Shown here piece by piece: positions 46,580 through 55,121 of a stretch of DNA of 64,000 bases; position 1 is the stretch's first letter; every line of letters begins with the position of its first letter. The position numbers and the translations under genes were made by a program. This DNA is from Chryseobacterium gallinarum (GTDB lineage Bacteria > Bacteroidota > Bacteroidia > Flavobacteriales > Weeksellaceae), in assembly GCF_001021975.1 (NCBI RefSeq), contig NZ_CP009928.1, positions 1,116,001-1,180,000 on the forward strand, read 5' to 3'. The notes under the pieces were generated by a model, which had not been told where the DNA came from, ran no database searches, and saw nothing but the letters and a program-made list of their open reading frames with translations.

Positions 46580-48352
46580 TTATTCTATATCATAAACCTT
46601 ATTCATGAAAACAACTTTCTGTACCGTTTGCGGAAATGTTTTTATTTGAAAATCACTCAGCCTTCTAGAATAACAATAAGGATTAATGATAAACCGCTGA
46701 ATTTTTTCCTGATCGCCCATATCCGAGATCCAGAAACAGACTTTATCTCCTCTTTTTACCGAAAAAATCTTCGTTTTACCAAAAGTATAAAACAATATCT
46801 CTTCCTTTTTATTTTCAAAGATATCAAACCCGGTCCGGATCATTAAAAAAGCCAGAACAGCCATCATCAATCTTGCAGTGTTTTTAAAATTCGTTTTGAT
46901 AATGAAAGATCTTGAGAGATAAACTATTACAAAAACCAATAAGACTTCAATCAGATTCATTGAAATATTTTCAAAAAACAAAATATCTGGCTTTGCAAAC
47001 CAATGAATAAGCTTAAGTACCAGATGAATTACAACATCATACATATTGCTGACAAAGTCTGGATTAATATTCAAAGCAATAAGGACTGTCATTAAGAAAG
47101 AAAGTACAATAATGATTTCTGAGAAAGGAACAATGACAAAATTGGCAACTATGGAAACCATAGAAAACTGGTGGAAATAGTACAAAACCAAAGGAAGTGT
47201 GGCCAGTTGTGCTGATAAAGAAATGGAAATGGTATTAAATATCAATTTTTTAAAATAATTATCCTGTATCGGAAAATAGCGTAACAGGGGTTGGTTTAAC
47301 CAGAATATCCCCAGAACCGCCACAAAGCTCAGTTGAAATCCAATATCGAACAACTGCTGTGTATCCAGCATCAGGATAATCAATGCAGACAATCCCAGAG
47401 AATGCAGAAGATCTGGCTTTCTTTGAAGAATAACGTAAACAAAATAGATATTCAGCATCATACAGGAACGCAAAACCGAATTGCCAAACCCGATAAGCGC
47501 TGCAAATAACCAGATGAAAACCAGACTGGCAATAATACTATATCTTCGCTTTGATAAAGGAGAAAACCGTCTTAGCATAAAATAAAATATCCCGAAAATC
47601 ACCACAATATGAGTGCCTGAAATAGCCAGTAAATGCATAAGCCCTGCTTTACTGAAGTCCTGTATGGTATCCGGATCCATGTCTGTTCTGTCTGCCAGAA
47701 TGATTCCTTTTAAAAATTCTTTGGCTTTCCCGGACATGGCTGCAGCATCAATTTTCTTCAGGGCATCCAACCTTAATTGCCGGACTTTATCCATACCATC
47801 CGGATCAGTATTCTCAACGGATGAAATTTCGGATGAGGTATAGCACTGATATGAAATGTTTTTCCGGTTTAAATATCGTGCATAGTTGAATTGAAAATCG
47901 TATAATGGAGCTTTAGGTTGCACTACATAAGCTTTTGTCTTATAAAAATGCTTAAAATCCAATGTCTGATTTTCTTTCGGGATATAGATCAGAGAATGAA
48001 AAAGCCTGTTATCCGCCTTTACCGTTCCTTCATATTTCCTGGATTTCTCATTTGAATTTAATTTTCGGGAGATTTTGAAAATAATTTCTATCCTGTCTTT
48101 TGCAATTTCTCCGGCTTCAGGTAAAAAAGTATTATAAAAGTGCAGGATAATTCCCATTATAAAAAACAAAATCCCCAGCAAAATGTTTCTTATTACATGC
48201 AAGAAATAAGAATGAAAAAACAGGGAAATGATTATTCCCAGCCCTGAAATGATCAAAAAGTAAACAGCTTTCCGCCCCAGTAAAAACTGATCCTGAAACA
48301 CAATTCCCAGAATAAAACACAGGGTCAAAATAAGAAGCGGCTGTTTGTTCAA
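46580..48352 (-). CDS. comEC: ComEC/Rec2 family DNA uptake channel protein
   Basis: A 590-residue membrane protein with an N-terminal DUF4131-type region and a central Competence domain of several membrane segments (MHLLAISGTHIVVIFG is the signature). The metallo-beta-lactamase-like C-terminal domain of the Bacillus protein is absent; this short form is common in Bacteroidota. It would pass single-stranded DNA across the inner membrane during transformation. The N-terminal segment MNKQPLLILTLCFILGIVFQ is the first TM helix. It stands alone; no other competence gene is close. Confidence 0.85.
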   Translation of the reverse strand: MNKQPLLILTLCFILGIVFQDQFLLGRKAVYFLIISGLGIIISLFFHSYFLHVIRNILLGILFFIMGIILHFYNTFLPEAGEIAKDRIEIIFKISRKLNSNEKSRKYEGTVKADNRLFHSLIYIPKENQTLDFKHFYKTKAYVVQPKAPLYDFQFNYARYLNRKNISYQCYTSSEISSVENTDPDGMDKVRQLRLDALKKIDAAAMSGKAKEFLKGIILADRTDMDPDTIQDFSKAGLMHLLAISGTHIVVIFGIFYFMLRRFSPLSKRRYSIIASLVFIWLFAALIGFGNSVLRSCMMLNIYFVYVILQRKPDLLHSLGLSALIILMLDTQQLFDIGFQLSFVAVLGIFWLNQPLLRYFPIQDNYFKKLIFNTISISLSAQLATLPLVLYYFHQFSMVSIVANFVIVPFSEIIIVLSFLMTVLIALNINPDFVSNMYDVVIHLVLKLIHWFAKPDILFFENISMNLIEVLLVFVIVYLSRSFIIKTNFKNTARLMMAVLAFLMIRTGFDIFENKKEEILFYTFGKTKIFSVKRGDKVCFWISDMGDQEKIQRFIINPYCYSRRLSDFQIKTFPQTVQKVVFMNKVYDIE

Positions 48353-48655
48353 TTCAAATAATTATCTCACCAAAATAGGAAATTAATCTTTTCAATACAG
48401 GCTCCGGAATTATCAAATAATCTTATAAATCAGATTAAAAAGAACAATACAACACTTGATTTTATTCTAAGAAAATTAAATAAGAAATGACAAAAGCACC
48501 TTATAAGTAGTTTCATTCTTCAAAAAAGCTCCTGGTTTTTGATTATTGTTTTTTTAAACACTTTTCAACAATTGAAAATTACTTTCTATGGTGTTTATTA
48601 CCTTACATTGTTTTGTTCTGCTACATAAAAAATCACATAATTGTGATAAAGGCAG
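48353..48655. other. Intergenic stretch of about 300 bases
   Basis: No gene or RNA was recognised on either strand between comEC and the broken lipoprotein gene. It is AT-rich. Confidence 0.5.
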
Positions 48656-48663
48656 TATATTTG
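48656..48663 (+). promoter_or_regulatory. Promoter of the broken lipoprotein gene, -7 box TATATTTG
   Basis: An exact TAnnTTTG match 17 bases ahead of ATG 48680. It may also transcribe the DUF6705 gene downstream. Confidence 0.5.
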
Positions 48664-48679
48664 AAAATATAAAATATTT

Positions 48680-48975
48680 ATGATGAAAAAAACAACTCTC
48701 TGGCAGCTCTTGCTGGCAATTCTCACCTTTTTCTTTCACTCCTGTATTCATGATGAAACCTCAAAGACTTAACTGATTTTGGTAAGAATGGAAATACCTA
48801 TATCAATCCCGATGGCACGATCAATAATTTAGGTGCTGAAATGTTATTTTTCAAGATGTTAAAAAGTATGGGATTGGATGGAAAAATTAATTTGCAAAGA
48901 ATAGAACTTGACAACATAATACACATCATCAAACTAAACACCAGCAATCAACTCATTACAACATCTTGCTCTTAA
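48680..48975 (+). pseudogene. Broken small lipoprotein gene
   Basis: ATG 48680 opens a clear lipoprotein signal (MMKKTTLWQLLLAILTFFFHSC) that ends after 30 codons at TAA 48770. A second frame continues without a gap (KDLTDFGKNGNTYINPDG...) to a stop at 48973-48975, giving 70 more codons. The two halves fit as one small lipoprotein with a one-base shift or a short deletion near 48763-48770. No ATG with a signal begins the second half, so it is not a gene of its own. A sequencing error is possible. The family is not recognised. Confidence 0.55.
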
Positions 48976-48991
48976 ATTAAATAATTAAAAT

Positions 48992-49567
48992 ATGGAAACA
49001 ATAAATACTAAAACAAAAATATTATTCTTTCTTTTTACAATAAGCGTATTTTCTTGCAAAGCACAGCAATTACCATTAAACACTTCTTTAAAAAATATTC
49101 CTATGAATGCTTATGTAAAAGATTTGAATAATGAACTATATCAATATACAGGAGCTTATAAAACTAATTTTCAAGGAAAAGAAATTATTTTACATATAAC
49201 AAAAGAGGAAAATAAATTAATGGACTATGGTGATCAAAAATTTTACAGAGATGCCTTAGTTATAAAATACATTGTTAAAAATTCTTCTGGTACAGTGTTG
49301 CAGGATACTAAAAATAATGCTACTTCAAAAATAGATTTTTTTAGTATCGGTACTAAACCTGATCAAAATAAGATAACATTCTCATATAGTGGTACAAATT
49401 GTAACGTTGGCTGGGGAAAAATTATTCTAAAAAAAATAAATGATACACAAATTTCCTGGGAATACCGTCCCAACGATATTATTCTGGATGACAGTAAGTG
49501 TCCTCCTGGAACAGACATTAATATTTATTTACCAGAGACAAAAGATTTAATTTTTACCAAGCAATAA
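48992..49567 (+). CDS. DUF6705-type secreted protein
   Basis: A 191-residue protein with a signal sequence (ILFFLFTISVFSCKAQ; a lipoprotein or signal peptidase I site at about 22-25). The mature part begins LPLNTSLKNIPMNAYVKDLN and has YQYTGAYKTNFQGKEIILHI, the wording of a family (DUF6705) that is very common and multicopy in Chryseobacterium. A Cys pair (CNVGW, KCPPGTD) may bridge. It is probably secreted or anchored at the outer membrane; function unknown. It follows the broken lipoprotein gene by 16 bases and ends in a terminator. Confidence 0.75.
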   Translation: METINTKTKILFFLFTISVFSCKAQQLPLNTSLKNIPMNAYVKDLNNELYQYTGAYKTNFQGKEIILHITKEENKLMDYGDQKFYRDALVIKYIVKNSSGTVLQDTKNNATSKIDFFSIGTKPDQNKITFSYSGTNCNVGWGKIILKKINDTQISWEYRPNDIILDDSKCPPGTDINIYLPETKDLIFTKQ

Positions 49568-49605
49568 AAAAGGCCGTCCACCATCTGTGAAAACAGCCTT
49601 TTTTA
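49566..49605 (+). terminator. Terminator of the DUF6705 gene
   Basis: Nine-base arms AAAAAAGGC/GCCTTTTTT (49566-49574 with 49596-49604) with a long loop. It overlaps the stop codon by two bases and is followed by T-rich sequence. Confidence 0.65.
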
Positions 49606-49710
49606 TTAAATTTTTTGTATCTCTATCAAGAAGGGTTTCGTTTAAACGATGCTTACTCCATACTATTTAGTGTGGTACACTTTCATTTTATTCTAAGCTA
49701 ATACATTAAA

Positions 49711-50802
49711 CTATTTCTCCTTCAAAAACTGATCTGTCAAACGTTTAGTTTCTTTGATATAAAACCATGGATCTTTCCCATAGTCTTCATAAGTAAAACC
49801 TCCGGATTTTTTAGGAATTGCAGGTTCTATCTGTGTACCTTCATGCCATTCATTGAATGAAGTAATTCCGATAAAATCCGGATTCACTTTTGCTGCAGCA
49901 TCAAACATATTTTTGTAATACCTGCCATTATCACGGTTTTTGAAATTCGCCTCATTCCATGGGCGGATGCGGGTGTCAGAATAGCCCGGGCCTACACAGG
50001 GAATAAAAATAAGATGGTGATCTTTCGCAAACCCGGAAAGGTAATCCCAATTAGAAGTGGTGCTGCCAAAAACAAATCCCTCACTCGCAAAATAAGTATA
50101 AAAGCCATCAAAACCGGATTTTTCAAAAAAAACATTATCATTCTTTTCTACCCATAATCCTATGTATAATGCATCCAGGTCGCTGTTCCTTACTGACATA
50201 GCTCCATCTTTGGAAAGCAATTTCATCCATTCTTCAGCAGGAATTTTATAGCTGTCATAAACATAGTATAAAGGTTTTCCATCTTTTTTATAGAAAGCAT
50301 GATGACGGGAATATGTTTTCACAAGGTAAGAAAGCTGATCTTTCAGTTCTTTAATGGTTTTATAAAAAGGTTCTATGTGAAAAGCTATTTTCAGATTAAA
50401 ACGGTCCGCCATATCCAGATATTTCATAACACTCTTATCTGTAAAAGAGTCTTTTCCTAACCAACTTATAACAACGACTCCAACACCTGCTTCTTTCATC
50501 ATTTTCATATGCTCCTCTATAATTTTTGAGTCGTTCGAGCTATAATTGCCTAATGCCGGATAAAAGTTAGCCCCGATATCATCTCCGCCTTTATAATGTC
50601 CCAGATTATTCCATTTTGGATTACTCCAGTGAGGGATAATTTCATGGTTCCAATGTTGTAAGCTACCATCCGTTGTCTGATTCCCATACCAGCCATAATA
50701 GAATATCTGTAGCTGATCCCTGGATTTGTTTTTTTGTGCAAAGCTATTTGAGAAAAAAAATATACCAACAAATAGTAACAGATAACTTTTTAAATGATTC
50801 AT
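49711..50802 (-). CDS. Glycoside hydrolase family 99-like secreted protein (endo-alpha-mannosidase type)
   Basis: A 363-residue protein with a signal peptide (ending NSFAQ, about 1-22). Family GH99 marks are the opening strand IFYYGWYGN, VVVISWLGKDS, IAFHIEPFYK and the conserved catalytic-region segment ITSFNEWHEGTQIEPA, which holds the two glutamates expected near the active site. GH99 enzymes cleave alpha-1,2-mannose-type linkages internally in glycans or mannans. It has no T9SS sorting domain or SusC/D neighbours, so it is more likely periplasmic. It stands alone. Confidence 0.85.
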   Translation of the reverse strand: MNHLKSYLLLFVGIFFFSNSFAQKNKSRDQLQIFYYGWYGNQTTDGSLQHWNHEIIPHWSNPKWNNLGHYKGGDDIGANFYPALGNYSSNDSKIIEEHMKMMKEAGVGVVVISWLGKDSFTDKSVMKYLDMADRFNLKIAFHIEPFYKTIKELKDQLSYLVKTYSRHHAFYKKDGKPLYYVYDSYKIPAEEWMKLLSKDGAMSVRNSDLDALYIGLWVEKNDNVFFEKSGFDGFYTYFASEGFVFGSTTSNWDYLSGFAKDHHLIFIPCVGPGYSDTRIRPWNEANFKNRDNGRYYKNMFDAAAKVNPDFIGITSFNEWHEGTQIEPAIPKKSGGFTYEDYGKDPWFYIKETKRLTDQFLKEK

Positions 50803-50847
50803 TTATAATTTGACAATTTAAATTCTTTTTAGGAATGTGTGGTAACA

Positions 50848-51954
50848 TTATATAACCTTCAAAATCACCTCAGCAGCATGATCGCTGGCACCTTTCCCAC
50901 CTAGTTTTTCTCTCAGAAGGTCGTAATCGTTCAACACCTTGTCCCTTTTCTCTCCTGATAAGATCTTATGAAGTTCATCTACCAGATTTTTAGTATTCAA
51001 ATCATCCTGGATTAATTCTTTTACTACTTCCCTATCCATGATCAGGTTAACCAGCGAAATGTAACTGATATTTTTCACAAGTCTTTTAGCAATAGCATAA
51101 GAAATCTTACTTCCACGGTAGCAGACCACTTCAGGAATATTCAATAAAGCGGTTTCTAAAGTAGCCGTCCCTGAAGTCACCAAAGCAGCTTTTGAACACC
51201 TCAGCAAATCATAAGTCCTATTGGAAACAAAGTGAACATTATCATCTACATATTTTTGGTAAAATTCTTTGGGAAGGCTTGGAGCTCCCGCAATAACAAA
51301 CTGGTAATTTTTAAAATGTGGTCTCACCGAAAGCATTATTTCGAGCATTTTCTCTACTTCCTGTTTCCTCGACCCCGGTAATAAAGCAATAATTTCTTTT
51401 TCATTGAGCCCATTTTCTTTTTTAAAAGTCTCAATATTGATCTCCTGCAGACCGGAAATAGCATCCAGCAACGGATGCCCTACAAAATGGGAGTGTACTC
51501 CATGCTTTTTATAAAAATCTTCTTCAAACGGAAGAATTACCATCATTTCATCTACATATTTTTTGATAATTTCCACTCTGCCTTCCTTCCATGCCCAAAG
51601 TTGTGGAGAAATATAATACACAACCCTGATTCCGAGCTCTTTGGCAAATCTGGCAATTCTAAGATTAAAACCCGGATAATCTATCAGAATTAAAACATCA
51701 GGTCTGTTTTTCTGGAGGTCTTCTTTGCAGAATTTAATATTATTTAAAATGGTTCTTAAGTTCATAACTACTTCCAAAAACCCCATAAAAGCCAGATCAC
51801 GATAATGCTTAACCAGAGTACCGCCCTGGGCTTTCATCAGATCTCCGCCCCAAAATCTGAAGTCCGCATCCGGATCTTTTTGTTTTAAGGCTTTCATTAA
51901 ATTACTTCCGTGCAGATCACCGGAAGCTTCTCCTGCAATAATATAATATTTCAT
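50848..51954 (-). CDS. lpxB: Lipid-A-disaccharide synthase
   Basis: A 368-residue glycosyltransferase family 19 enzyme that joins UDP-diacylglucosamine and lipid X in lipid A synthesis, at the inner face of the cytoplasmic membrane. It starts KYYIIAGEASGDLHGSNLM, the family signature. Later marks are LIDYPGFNLRIA, YYISPQLWAWKEGR, FVGHPLLD, ALLPGSRKQEVEKM and SGTATLETALLNIPEVV. Length is normal for Bacteroidota. It is divergent from the DUF2480 gene. Confidence 0.96.
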   Translation of the reverse strand: MKYYIIAGEASGDLHGSNLMKALKQKDPDADFRFWGGDLMKAQGGTLVKHYRDLAFMGFLEVVMNLRTILNNIKFCKEDLQKNRPDVLILIDYPGFNLRIARFAKELGIRVVYYISPQLWAWKEGRVEIIKKYVDEMMVILPFEEDFYKKHGVHSHFVGHPLLDAISGLQEINIETFKKENGLNEKEIIALLPGSRKQEVEKMLEIMLSVRPHFKNYQFVIAGAPSLPKEFYQKYVDDNVHFVSNRTYDLLRCSKAALVTSGTATLETALLNIPEVVCYRGSKISYAIAKRLVKNISYISLVNLIMDREVVKELIQDDLNTKNLVDELHKILSGEKRDKVLNDYDLLREKLGGKGASDHAAEVILKVI

Positions 51955-52091
51955 TTCTTCCGAAATCTTTTAATATGTGTTTAATATCCATAAAACACCT
52001 TTTCAGGCTCTGCATGATATTTAGTCCGGATCATGGGAGCTTTCTATGGTAAGGATAGAGAACAAATTAAATATATGTTGATCTTAATTTG

Positions 52092-52099
52092 TAAATTTG
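52092..52099 (+). promoter_or_regulatory. DUF2480 gene promoter, -7 box TAAATTTG
   Basis: A TAnnTTTG match 19 bases ahead of ATG 52119. Confidence 0.45.
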
Positions 52100-52118
52100 T
52101 TCAAAGATAATGATAAAA

Positions 52119-52628
52119 ATGTCAGAAGAATTTGAAATCCGGAATAAAGTTGCAGAAAGCGGCCTTGTAAATTTTGACCTTACTACCCTGCTTCCAAAAG
52201 GGGAAAGAAAAGGTATTGACCTTAAAGATTTTCTTTTCCAGGAGATGATTCTGAAGGAGAAAGATTTCCGCGAAAAAGTAGACAGGATCAATGTGGAAGA
52301 GTATAAAGATGCTTATATATATATCTATAATTCTGTGGACACTATTATTCCTTTATGGGCATATTTTGTATTAACCGCAAAACTTACGGATGTTGCGAAA
52401 AAGATTGTGTTTGGGAGCCGTGAGGATCTGGAAGTAATTCTTATGCACAATGCTATTCAAACCTATGATTTTGAAGAAATGAGAGGAAAAAGGGTTCTTG
52501 TGAAAGGATGCTCTGATAAGGAAATTCCGGAAAATGCATACATAGAGCTCGTGGAACAGCTAAAGCCTATTGTAAAATCCTTAATGTTCGGAGAAGCCTG
52601 CTCGAATGTTCCTATTGTAAAGAACTAA
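52119..52628 (+). CDS. DUF2480 family protein
   Basis: A 169-residue cytoplasmic protein of a Bacteroidota-wide family without known function. Conserved wording includes ESGLVNFDLTTLLPKGERKG, IDLKDFLFQEMILKEKDFRE and FGEACSNVPIVK, with a central IPLWAYFVLTAKL. The start was set at the second ATG (MSEEFEIRN), leaving a normal leader after the promoter; ATG 52110 would add three residues. The next gene follows after one base, so the two are probably co-transcribed. Confidence 0.85.
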   Translation: MSEEFEIRNKVAESGLVNFDLTTLLPKGERKGIDLKDFLFQEMILKEKDFREKVDRINVEEYKDAYIYIYNSVDTIIPLWAYFVLTAKLTDVAKKIVFGSREDLEVILMHNAIQTYDFEEMRGKRVLVKGCSDKEIPENAYIELVEQLKPIVKSLMFGEACSNVPIVKN

Positions 52629-52629
52629 T

Positions 52630-53889
52630 ATGGGCAAATATATATCTGCTGTATTTCTATTTTTTATTTTTCTGGGGATATATTATGCCGGAAGTTTTAC
52701 AAAGATTCCTTTTGCTGACTGTGTAGGTTTTATACTAAATGCTGAAAAAGGAGGATGGACTAGTGTTGCTACAGCAACCAGTCATTTTCTATATATTAAT
52801 ACGGTTGTTTTAATTAAAACTCTAACCAGACTTAATGCCATTGAAGCAAGCCGCCTTTTGGTTATTATTTCGGGAGCCGCTACAGTATCCATCATTTTTC
52901 TTACAGTTAAAAGCATTACCAAAACAGAATGGATTGCGCTTACCAGTGCTTTTATTTTTGGCTTCAGCTTTTCTTTTTGGAGGAATGCCGAAATTGTAGA
53001 AGTATATACTTACAATTCCCTATGGGTAAGTCTTTTTTTCTTTTCGATGGTTAAAACTTTTTCAGAAAATAAAAGAAATTATATTATATTCAGCAGTCTG
53101 TTTTTAGGAATTAGTCTTTGGGTCCATATACAGAATATCCTCCTGATTCCAGCCTTATTAGTGTTTCTTTTTTATTTCAGACAACAGAAAAAATATTTTT
53201 ATTCATCTTTATTTCTTTTTGCAGTATTGTTCTCGTCCTTGTTTATATTAAATATTTCCCAAGGATATCCGATCAATTCACCCTATTCATCAGACCAAGG
53301 AAATTGGGTAGAAGATTCTTTAAAAAAAGATACCATACAATATGTAAAAGACTTTTTCATCTCCTTTGTATACCTGTTTTATAATTTCAATTTTTTTATA
53401 TTTTTTGGAATAACCGGAGCAATTTTATTATACAGGACAAACAGGAAAATGTTTTATGTTTTTGCTGCAGGATCTGTATGTGTTTATGGATTTTCTACCT
53501 TCTATGCTGTTTCTGATAATTATGTATTTTTTATTCCTTTCAATATTATTTTTGCTCTTTCTATTGGCTATGGTCTATCCTCTGCCAGATATTCTTCATT
53601 TGGAAGATATTCGTGGACATGCCTTTTCATTCCTTTGGCATATGTACTTTGTTTTCATATTGTACTTTCTACTGAAAGAGGAAAAGAAATTCATAATTTC
53701 AAAGCGTACAAAGGCGGACTGAATTATTATTTACTTCCATGGATGAATAATAATGTGGGCATTCTGGAATTCACTATTGATAAAAAACAAGCTCCGGAAC
53801 CGATCCATTGGATGACAGCCAGCGCACTGGAATACATAGAATTATTAAAAAGCAAAGGATATACTGAAGAGGAGATAAAAAAACTTTAA
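52630..53889 (+). CDS. Multi-pass membrane protein, DUF2723-like (GT-C glycosyltransferase-like)
   Basis: A 419-residue protein with about ten hydrophobic segments and a short C-terminal soluble tail. The loop after the first segment (FTKIPFADCVGFILNAEKG) and the membrane-proximal FWRNAEIVEVYTYNSLW match the DUF2723 / protein O-mannosyltransferase-like group. The early Asp/Glu pair is where these GT-C enzymes keep a catalytic acid. At 419 residues it is shorter than the usual members of about 1000 and ends after the membrane part. The substrate is unknown. It begins one base after the DUF2480 gene. Confidence 0.7.
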   Translation: MGKYISAVFLFFIFLGIYYAGSFTKIPFADCVGFILNAEKGGWTSVATATSHFLYINTVVLIKTLTRLNAIEASRLLVIISGAATVSIIFLTVKSITKTEWIALTSAFIFGFSFSFWRNAEIVEVYTYNSLWVSLFFFSMVKTFSENKRNYIIFSSLFLGISLWVHIQNILLIPALLVFLFYFRQQKKYFYSSLFLFAVLFSSLFILNISQGYPINSPYSSDQGNWVEDSLKKDTIQYVKDFFISFVYLFYNFNFFIFFGITGAILLYRTNRKMFYVFAAGSVCVYGFSTFYAVSDNYVFFIPFNIIFALSIGYGLSSARYSSFGRYSWTCLFIPLAYVLCFHIVLSTERGKEIHNFKAYKGGLNYYLLPWMNNNVGILEFTIDKKQAPEPIHWMTASALEYIELLKSKGYTEEEIKKL

Positions 53890-53913
53890 CAATAATTATG
53901 ATCTGATACCATT

Positions 53914-53941
53914 TTGTGAGGCATATTTTTTGATAACTTTG
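53914..53941 (+). promoter_or_regulatory. DUF937 gene promoter: -33 TTG and -7 TAACTTTG
   Basis: TTG at 53914-53916 and TAACTTTG at 53934-53941 are 17 bases apart, within the Bacteroidota consensus spacing. The start codon is 29 bases further on. Confidence 0.6.
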
Positions 53942-53970
53942 GTTCAATTAATACATTAACAAACACAAAC

Positions 53971-54630
53971 ATGAGCTTAATCGACCTACTTACAGGGAAC
54001 ACCAGCAATCAGGTTGCTGAACAGGCTGAGAATAAATTCGGAATCAGCAAAAATCAGGTCATCGCCCTATTGGCAGTAGCCACACCTCTTATTATTTCCT
54101 ATTTAAGAAATAAATCAAAGGATGCCAAAGAAGCAGAAGCTTTAAACAATGCTTTAGATAAAGATCATAACGGAAGTATCTTAAATGATGCATCACAGAT
54201 TGAAGCAAGGCAGGCCGAAGGAGGGTCTATCCTTGATCACATATTCGGAGGACAAAAAAGCACAGTAGAAAATCAATTATCGCAGAATACAGGAATTTCA
54301 ATAGACAAAATAGGTCCTGTCCTTGCTATGCTCGCTCCGGTTGTAATGGGCTATATCGGGCAGCAGAAGCAACAAAACAATGTAGGAGCAGGAGGTTTGG
54401 GAGACCTTTTGGGAGGTATCCTTGGAAATGCTTCCAATCAGGCTCAGGCCCAGCAATCCAATCCCTTGAATGACATTCTGGGAAGCGTGCTTGGAAATGG
54501 AGGCCAATCTCAGTCATCAGGAAATCCCCTGAACGATATCTTAGGAAGCGTTCTTGGTGGCGGAGGGAACAATAACCAACAACAGCAAGGAGGCTTAGGA
54601 AGCATTCTTGGAAATATTTTCGGAAAATAA
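53971..54630 (+). CDS. DUF937 / YidB-like protein
   Basis: A 219-residue protein. The N-terminal 60 residues (SLIDLLTGNTSNQVAEQAENK, then VIALLAVATPLIISYLRN) and the segment near 100-125 (LSQNTGISIDKIGPVLAMLAPVVMGYI) are the paired helices of the DUF937 family. The C-terminal 80 residues are Gly/Gln/Asn-rich, with the unit NPLNDILGSVLG twice and related GLGDLLGGILG and GLGSILGNIFG units. It is probably cytoplasmic; function unknown. It has its own promoter and a terminator shared with rpsTHX. Confidence 0.85.
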   Translation: MSLIDLLTGNTSNQVAEQAENKFGISKNQVIALLAVATPLIISYLRNKSKDAKEAEALNNALDKDHNGSILNDASQIEARQAEGGSILDHIFGGQKSTVENQLSQNTGISIDKIGPVLAMLAPVVMGYIGQQKQQNNVGAGGLGDLLGGILGNASNQAQAQQSNPLNDILGSVLGNGGQSQSSGNPLNDILGSVLGGGGNNNQQQQGGLGSILGNIFGK

Positions 54631-54647
54631 TTAATTTAATTTTTATA

Positions 54648-54681
54648 AAAAAAGACCAGAGAACTATTCTTTGGTCTTTTT
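54648..54681. terminator. Bidirectional terminator between the DUF937 and THX genes
   Basis: Arms AAAAGACCA and TGGTCTTTT with internal AGAA/TTCT pairs (54648-54681), A-rich and T-rich at the two ends. Both genes end within 20 bases of it. Confidence 0.75.
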
Positions 54682-54685
54682 ATTT

Positions 54686-54805
54686 TTACTTTTTAGATTT
54701 TTCTTCAGAGGCTACAAAAGATTTTGATGCTTTTCTGGGTCTTCTTTTTCCATAATTGCCTGAGTGAATTTTACCTCTTCTCGTTTTTTTGTCTCCTTTT
54801 CCCAT
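54686..54805 (-). CDS. 30S ribosomal protein THX (bS31)
   Basis: A 39-residue strongly basic protein beginning MGKGDKKTRRGKIHSGNYG, with KRRPRKAS following, the pattern of the small ribosomal protein THX known from Thermus and Bacteroidota. It sits in the head of the 30S subunit in Thermus (family knowledge). Start is ATG 54805 and stop at 54686; it is too short for most gene finders. It is convergent with the DUF937 gene across the terminator. Confidence 0.9.
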   Translation of the reverse strand: MGKGDKKTRRGKIHSGNYGKRRPRKASKSFVASEEKSKK

Positions 54806-55121
54806 AGTAATAATATTTGTTGTAATAACGAAGTTAGAAAATATCGGTCTAAATTCCAACCTATTAAGTTGTTAAATTTTTATAAAAGAAAGGAAGATGG
54901 AAGATGGGAACTGAAAGTTATTGCAGTCTACAGAGCTATTAAAATTCAATTTTATTCATGTCTTCCAACCTGTTTAGTTCTGATTTAATCAGATTCGAAG
55001 CTGGGAAATGAAAGTCATGGTGGCTATAAAGAATAATTATTCGTCTGGTTTATCTTCTTTAAAGTAAAATCAATAATGCATTGACTGCAACTTCCAGCCT
55101 CTTTCTTCCAGCTTCCAGCTA
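54806..55121. other. Intergenic region with GGAAGATGG-like and TTCCAGC words
   Basis: No gene was seen on either strand. The part at 55088-55120 repeats the word TTCCAGC three times with imperfect spacing, and 54891-54908 repeats GGAAGATGG. They are low-complexity words rather than known elements. Confidence 0.5.
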
